Shown in pieces: positions 58,481 through 64,000 of a stretch of 64,000 nt of DNA (the first letter of the stretch is position 1; each line of letters begins with the position of its first letter). The DNA is from Saururus chinensis (taxonomy: Eukaryota > Streptophyta > Magnoliopsida > Piperales > Saururaceae), in contig CP141140.1 of NCBI GenBank assembly GCA_035235625.1, positions 4,201,330 to 4,265,329 on the forward strand. Reading direction: 5' to 3'. Below the pieces are notes generated by a model. It was not told where the DNA came from and made no database searches. It saw only the letters and a list, made by a program, of their open reading frames with translations. The translations under genes and the position numbers were made by a program.

Positions 58481-59766
58481 AACGTTCAATACGAGGACTA
58501 GGACCTTGCTTGGATAGAACTGTTGGTGTGTACGCCCTATGTTGCAACGTTTTTATGGAGTGTTCATTATTTCTAATGAGAAAAGATTGTAATTGTCTTC
58601 CACTTTTATAAAGTTTTTTATAAAGGGAAAAGAGCATTAAAAAAAAACATAGGTCAAAGCTAGCGAGCTAGATTTAGCATTGAAAGAAAATTATTGTGAA
58701 GGAGTTAATATTCGCTCTGTCTTAAATTAATAGCTTCATTTGAAAAAAAAAATTATTTTATATTAATAATTTTATTTTGTTAAATTTAATTAATAAATAT
58801 TTTAAAAATATTATAAACTTATTTTTTCTTCACTTAAATGTAAATTTTACCATTTAATAAAAATTATTATATAATTATTAATATAATAATAAGACAAAGA
58901 GAGCAATATTTATTTAGAACATTCGTAATAATTTTTATGTTAAACCTAAAATAAAAGAGAATGATATTCTTACACCTTATTTTTTATATAATAGGCTTTA
59001 TAAATAAGAAAGGTGAACATAAAATCACTTTTCTCTATCGCCTATTATATAAAAATATTAGTATCTTTAATAAAGGATTTGCCCAAAATAAACCTTTGCT
59101 CTATTAAATATCAACTTCTTAGTGTAAAATGCGGTCTAAAATTGTCTAGTGACGTGCATGGCATGCATCGGGTATGTATACAACTCTTTTTTAAATAAAA
59201 AAAATCCTCAAAATAATTCATGACTTAAGGTGCCACTAACTTTAAAGTATTCTCAAAAATGGCCTTTTTACAACGAAGTGCTAAGCTTGTATTTATTTAC
59301 TTATTTTATTAATTTATTTATTGGTAAATTATATTTTATTTTACACCCTCCTTACGAACAAAAATATTTCCCCCCAAACATGCACTTTTTGTAATTGTTT
59401 ATTTGCATTCGCTAACTGCGAGGTTCGCAAGATGCTGTTGCCAATTTAATACGAGTATGTTACAGGGAGGAAAATCTAAATACTTGAAAAAAAGTTCCTT
59501 CTCTCCCTCCTCCCCCGACACTTCACTATGCTAAGAAGAAGGTACTTTTGGATAACGCAGAATTTTCCATGTCCACTGCTGTCTGCAGAAACTTCTACCT
59601 AATTGCTACACTACTGAAATAATTCCAAACCTTTGATTATATTTCTTTTCAGGGGAAGACGATTCTCTGATGCCATTTGCTTCAAAATTCGAACAACTAT
59701 TTCACACTCCCATCCATCCGGAAAATTGTTTTGAATCCGTTTCATAATCTTTCTGGACTTTGTATC
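58481..59766. other. Spacer before the PPR gene
   Basis: Contains a Stowaway-like MITE at 58711-58906. The region just before the ATG is presumed promoter and 5' UTR. A TTTCTTTTCAG acceptor-like site ends at 59652, so a leader intron is possible but unproven. Confidence 0.6.
58711..58906. mobile_element. Stowaway-like MITE (AATTAATAGCTTCATTT family), copy 3
   Basis: TA (58709-58710), then TTCGCTCTGTCTTAAATTAA; the right end AAGACAAAGAGAGCAA is followed by TA (58907-58908). The ends are inverse relatives. The AT-rich interior matches 29441-29661. Confidence 0.75.
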
Positions 59767-62562
59767 ATGGAGTACTCCTTCCTTCTCTCCAATCCCAGAC
59801 ATGTGTTTTCTTCCGTGCAGGAAAGTCGGACTGATTTCCACTCCATTACCATCAAACCCAACAATGCCTTCGCCAGAATTTCGCCCTGGAGAGCGTCAAA
59901 GCTGCCTCTTTCGGAGCTTCTAACAAGTGCAAGAACCGAATCCAGAACAGGAAAACCAATGGACCCGACCTGGGATTCAGTCGAAAAGCCCACGTCTTTG
60001 GCTTCGGGACATATTGTCGGAAACCCAGACATTCACTTGACCCGACTATGCCGCAGTGGGCAGCTGAAGGAGGCTGTCCTTGCTCTCGAGTCCTTCGAAC
60101 GATCAGGATTGCAGGTGAGGTCCAAAGCCTATATCTCCTTGTTGCAGCTGTGCATTGACACGGATTCACTAATGGAAGGACGTAGAATCCATGATAAAAT
60201 TGGCTTGGTTTGTGACTTGAACCCGTTTGTTGAGACCAAACTTGTGAGCATGTATGCTAAATGTGGGAGCTTGAAGGATGCGCGGAAAATGTTTGACGAA
60301 ATGAGCGAGCGGAATTTGTTCACCTGGTCGGCCATGATTGGTGGGTATGCCAGGGAGCAGAAGTGGGAAGAAACAGTGGAACTTTTTGTTCTGATGGTGG
60401 CGGAAGGAGTAATTCCAGACGGGTTTTTGTTACCAAAGGTTGTACAAGCTTGTGGAAATCTAGGATGGTTAGGGACAGGTAAACTAATTCATTCTTTTGC
60501 TATTCGAAGTGGTCTGTTGCCGTTACTTCATGTGGGCAATTCAATCCTGGCTATGTATGCCAAATGTGGAATTCTGAATTCTGCGCAGAATGTTTTTGAC
60601 AAGATGGATGAGAAGGACCTGGTTTCGTGGAATGCTATGATTTCGGGTTATTGCCAAAGCGGAGAGCAAGGCAAGGCTCTCAAACTATTTAATCAAATGA
60701 AGGCTGAAGGAACGGAACCAGGCTTGATCACATGGAATATTTTGATTGGGAGTTACAATCAATCGGGCAGTTGTGATTTCGCATTAGAGCTCTTGAAGAA
60801 GATGGAGGAATCCGGTATTACATCGGATGTATTCACGTGGACTAGTATGATTTCAGGTTTTGCCCAGAATAACAGGAAGAATGAGGCCCTGCACTTGTTT
60901 AGGCAAATGTTGGCTGTGGGGGTTAAACCTAATGGTGTGACTGTGGCAAGTGCAATTTCGGCATGCGCCTCTTTAAAAGCTTTTAAGAAAGGTATAGATA
61001 TCCATTCTGTTGCATTTAAGGTAGGTTGTTCCACCAACGTGCTGGTGGGGAATGCTTTAATAGATATGTATGCCAAGTGTGGTAGGTTGGATGCTGCTAA
61101 GAGTGTCTTCGATGAGATATTGGACAAGGATGTTTTCACTTGGAACTCAATGATAGGGGGGTATGTGCAAGCTGGGTATTGTGGTAAAGCTCACGAACTG
61201 TTTATGAAGATGGAGGATTCTGGGACCCATCGGAATGTGGTCACTTGGAATGTGATGATTTCAGGTTACATGCAGAAAGGAGACGTGGATCAAGCTATGG
61301 AACTCTTCCATCAGATGGAGATAAATGGGATAAAACAGAGTACGGCAACATGGAACTCACTAATTGCAGGTTTCCTCCAAAATGGGCACCCAAACAAGGC
61401 TATGGGAATATTTCGTCAAATGCAAGCTGTTTCAATGCGACCCAATTCTGTAACAATTCTGAGTATTCTACCTGCTTGCACAAGTTTGGTGATGGGATCG
61501 AAAGTGAAAGAGATCCATAGTTATGTGATTCGCAGTTGTTTGCATGTAAACAATGTAATTGGGAATTCACTGATAGATGTTTATGCTAAGTCTGGGGATA
61601 TGAGAAGTGCTCAATTTATGTTTGATCTTCTATCATTCAGAGATCTTATCTCATGGAATTCATTGATCTCAGCTTATGTCCTACATGGAAATGCAGAACA
61701 TGCCATAGATGTATTCACTAGGATGACAACTGCCGGTATAAAACCAAATCAGATAACTTTTCTAATTACAATCTCAGCCTATGCGCTTGCAGGGATGGTA
61801 GAAGAGGGGATAAAGGTTTTTTCCTCCATGACTGAGGATTACAACATATCACCGGGTGTAGAACACTATGTTGCAGTTGTTGACCTCTATAGTCGTTCTG
61901 GTCAACTTAAAGAAGCAGTAGACTTCATTGAGAAGATGCCTGTGGAACCCAATGCTGCTGTTTGGAATGCTTTACTCACAGCTGGCAGGGTTCATGGCAA
62001 TATTAGCATAGCAATACATGCTGCAGAACATTTAGTAAAAACCGAACCAGGGAATGATTTGATACATAAAACTTTAGCACATCTGTACGATTTAGCTGGG
62101 AGGCCGAATGATGCAGCCAAGGTTAATAGACCAAGGATAAGGAACAGAACTGCAGACTCTCCTGATTTCAGTTTAGTTGAAGTTAACAAAAGGGTGCATA
62201 CTTTTGTCAAAGGTGATCGATCTATGTCTAATTCAAATGCGATTTATTCTGAATTGCTCTCTATAGAGGAAAAGGTAAAGGTTCAAGGATCCAGTCCTAC
62301 TGGTGAACAGCTTCAAATAGAGGAAGAGGATGAGGATGACGATTTAGGTCCTCACAGCGAGAAATTGGCTATAGCGTTTGCTTTCCTGGCAGCTCCTCCC
62401 ATCCGAAGTATTCGAATCATAAAAAATCACCGTATGTGTGCCAATTGTCATAATGCAGCAAAAATTATCTCTGCACAGCGTGGTCGTGAAATAATATTGA
62501 AGGATGCAAAGCGGCTCCACCGTTTTAAAGATGGGCAATGCTCCTGCAGAGATTACTGGTGA
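59767..62562 (+). CDS. PLS-class pentatricopeptide repeat protein with E and DYW domains
   Basis: 931 aa, no intron. Role (family knowledge): DYW-PPR proteins bind organellar transcripts and catalyse C-to-U editing; the exact target here is unknown. ATG 59767 is the first in-frame ATG; the frame extends 30 codons further upstream only through a TTG. The N-terminus is rich in S, R and F, suiting a plastid or mitochondrial transit peptide. P/L/S repeats run from about residue 90 to 745, with repeated motifs such as VxTKLVSMYAKCGSLKDARK, NLFTWSAMIGGYAR and NVVTWNVMISGYMQKGD. The DYW deaminase signature is complete: HxE H863-x-E865 (HSEKLAIAF), C891-ANC894-H, and C925-SC-RDYW at the C-terminus. 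It resembles Arabidopsis At1g19720 (DYW7) along its length from memory, including the paired GLITWNILIGSYNQ and WNSMIGGYVQAGYCGKAHEL segments. Confidence 0.96.
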   Translation: MEYSFLLSNPRHVFSSVQESRTDFHSITIKPNNAFARISPWRASKLPLSELLTSARTESRTGKPMDPTWDSVEKPTSLASGHIVGNPDIHLTRLCRSGQLKEAVLALESFERSGLQVRSKAYISLLQLCIDTDSLMEGRRIHDKIGLVCDLNPFVETKLVSMYAKCGSLKDARKMFDEMSERNLFTWSAMIGGYAREQKWEETVELFVLMVAEGVIPDGFLLPKVVQACGNLGWLGTGKLIHSFAIRSGLLPLLHVGNSILAMYAKCGILNSAQNVFDKMDEKDLVSWNAMISGYCQSGEQGKALKLFNQMKAEGTEPGLITWNILIGSYNQSGSCDFALELLKKMEESGITSDVFTWTSMISGFAQNNRKNEALHLFRQMLAVGVKPNGVTVASAISACASLKAFKKGIDIHSVAFKVGCSTNVLVGNALIDMYAKCGRLDAAKSVFDEILDKDVFTWNSMIGGYVQAGYCGKAHELFMKMEDSGTHRNVVTWNVMISGYMQKGDVDQAMELFHQMEINGIKQSTATWNSLIAGFLQNGHPNKAMGIFRQMQAVSMRPNSVTILSILPACTSLVMGSKVKEIHSYVIRSCLHVNNVIGNSLIDVYAKSGDMRSAQFMFDLLSFRDLISWNSLISAYVLHGNAEHAIDVFTRMTTAGIKPNQITFLITISAYALAGMVEEGIKVFSSMTEDYNISPGVEHYVAVVDLYSRSGQLKEAVDFIEKMPVEPNAAVWNALLTAGRVHGNISIAIHAAEHLVKTEPGNDLIHKTLAHLYDLAGRPNDAAKVNRPRIRNRTADSPDFSLVEVNKRVHTFVKGDRSMSNSNAIYSELLSIEEKVKVQGSSPTGEQLQIEEEDEDDDLGPHSEKLAIAFAFLAAPPIRSIRIIKNHRMCANCHNAAKIISAQRGREIILKDAKRLHRFKDGQCSCRDYW

Positions 62563-63514
62563 AAGAGGTGAGAAATGGGAACTGTATCTTCTTCCAGCTG
62601 CAATTTTGTTGCTTCACTTGCAGCTACAATAGAAATAGACAATTCACTGAAAAATAATTTGACGAGTCACAGTGTATATATTTTTCTCCATTAACTTATG
62701 GAAATGAGCCTTGCGGGTAAGAAGAATTAAATACTTCGAGTATAAACTCCAAAGGTTGGTTGTTACTATTATAACCGAAAGTCGATGGCATACTGGTTGG
62801 ATCTTTTTCTATGCTACATGAATAAATTTGTTATAGCATTCAAAACTTCATGCGAAATGTCGTATATTAGAATTATGAATTATGTTGTATATATTTTTAG
62901 AAAGTGAACTGCTTAGTTTCGGTACCAACTTTGGATTGACATAATCTCATTGACTAGCCACTGGCGCCAATTATATGAGGCCACAATGACATATTCACCG
63001 CCCGCGGAACAGAAAAACCCACACAATTTTAGCTCATTTGAAGGTCGGGTACGTTATGTCCTTGAATTAGGGTTCTTAGGTCATGTAAAGCCTTGAGCCT
63101 GAGCTGCTAATTTCAAATGCTGGACCCGCAGCTCTAAGGAAGGCCTGATCTTGTGGGCACATTTATTGTGCCGGCTTTGCAACGGTGGGTGCCCCATGCT
63201 GTTGGGCTCCACATTGCGTCTACAAGAAGTGTTAATGCCATCAAGCTCTAGATGTTGAAACTCATGAGTCATGAGACGACCCACACCTCCATAACGTGAG
63301 CTTTTGACAATTGCTTAGGGCCTCTATCCCAATTTACTGCTTACAGATGCCTATCATCAGGTTGCAACCCGTGATTCCCCCCCATATGCCGTTGGTCCAC
63401 AGAATTTCATTTCGATTTCAAGCTATGGGCCCAAGTTGTTTTCGCCCTTGAATCTTAGACTAGTTATATTTCGGCCGCCAATCCATTTTAATGCTCTTCC
63501 AGACGATGTGCTTC

Positions 63515-63655
63515 ATTTATTAAAGCACATTAGTAACTAATGGTAATAGTGCTAACATACTAACGTGTTCACTATTAATATTAAATATTAAGAACTTTTA
63601 TATATTTTTTACGTTAAACTCATTATTAGAGTCCAACATTAAAAACACTTCCGTT
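63515..63655. mobile_element. Foldback MITE, family A
   Basis: The right arm TATTAAGAACTTTTATATAT, with TTTACGTTAAACTCATTATT, is the inverse of the family arm AATGAGYCTAACRTAAA...TTAATATTT. The core is GTGCTAACATACTAACGTG. Confidence 0.65.
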
Positions 63656-63684
63656 CCCCGTTCCATTGATAACCGGAACGGATA

Positions 63685-63943
63685 TGGTGGTGAGCTCAAT
63701 TTTTGGGCCCTTAAAGACAGTAGGATGGTTTGGTCAATGGTGCGTCATTTAAGTGAGTCTAGCTCGATCTGAATCTATAGGCCCAATACTGAACGCCTTT
63801 GAATCATAACTCTCGCCAATCGTCTTCTTCCAGTCCATTTGTGCCTGTCTAACATCCACTTGATGGTGGTGAGCTCAATCATTGGGCCTTAAAGACAAGA
63901 CGGTAGAATGGTTTGGTGAGTCATTTAGGTGAGCCGAGCTCTT
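63685..63943 (+). repeat. Direct duplication, about 80-bp units
   Basis: GGTGGTGAGCTCAAT followed by TTGGGCC, CTTAAAGACA, GGATGGTTTGGT, GTCATTTAAGTGAGTC occurs at about 63685-63765 and again, slightly altered, at about 63864-63943. The offset is about 179 bp. Confidence 0.8.
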
Positions 63944-64000
63944 CACTTGCATCTTTTAAAGCCCCGCCGGAGTCATCCGATAAAATCAACCTTTTAAAAA

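Larger units (their letters stand above)
62563..64000. other. 3' UTR and spacer after the PPR gene
   Basis: Probable 3' UTR to about 62900. Then spacer with a family A MITE at 63515-63655 and a direct duplication near the window end. The frame at 63081-63284 (minus) has no family signature. Confidence 0.6.

Noticed and set aside
59677-59766. 30-residue N-terminal extension of the PPR protein
   Set aside because: The upstream codon is TTG. The first ATG at 59767 gives a normal family start.
1-64000. CRISPR arrays, operons, ribosome binding sites, phage or intact retroelements
   Set aside because: The DNA is plant nuclear. Regular repeats present are microsatellites or transposon-internal arrays, and no retroelement polyprotein or primer-binding site was seen.

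Overview
This is a nuclear genomic window from a flowering plant. The evidence is spliced genes with GT-AG introns, an intron-less DYW-class PPR gene (a land-plant family), a bifunctional pectinesterase array, a nuclear-type tRNA-His, and a dense load of small DNA transposons (hAT-like, Stowaway and other foldback MITEs). The genes are moderately to strongly GC-rich and the spacers are very AT-rich. Species cannot be fixed from sequence alone. The GC-rich coding style of two pectinesterases would suit a monocot, magnoliid or basal eudicot, but that is only a guess. All protein genes lie on the + strand.

Layout. (1) 34-7438: 3' part of a PUM23/Nop9-type Pumilio gene, nine exons, 5' end outside the window. 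(2) 7439-12030: AT-rich spacer with several MITEs. (3) about 12040-16703: UBC34-type tail-anchored ER ubiquitin-conjugating enzyme, a 5' UTR intron plus nine coding exons, 237 aa. (4) 16704-22850: repeat-rich spacer with a SINE-like unit, Stowaway MITEs, a TIR element carrying a perfect 36-bp palindrome, a clean hAT element with 8-bp target duplication, and an F-box/DUF295 fragment. (5) 22963-58480: pectinesterase array in one orientation with three intact two-exon genes (22963-26575, 33929-39855, 47647-49901) and a broken fourth (about 57195-58480, with a possible detached N-terminal piece at about 55890). All share one phase-1 intron at the same codon. (6) 52648-52719: tRNA-His(GUG). (7) 59767-62562: intron-less PLS-DYW pentatricopeptide protein, closest to Arabidopsis At1g19720 from memory. 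(8) 62563-64000: spacer with a local direct duplication.

How the genes relate. The pectinesterases are secreted or membrane-anchored pro-enzymes (inhibitor domain, RR-L processing motif, catalytic domain) acting on cell-wall homogalacturonan. The third starts almost exactly like Arabidopsis PME1 (At1g53840) and the first resembles the PME2/PME3 type. That parallels the adjacent Arabidopsis pair At1g53830/At1g53840, so part of the array may be an old conserved tandem. The other genes (rRNA processing, ER protein quality control, organellar RNA editing) are unrelated housekeeping functions.

I found no clearly new multi-gene system. The most unusual structures are in the mobile DNA: a 2.3-kb hAT-like element holding both a second hAT and a roughly 770-bp foldback with arms near 370 bp; a hAT-like element containing four 72-bp tandem units that are each palindromic; a 4.3-kb pectinesterase intron built largely from nested insertions; and a duplicated exon end with splice donor inside the Pumilio gene.
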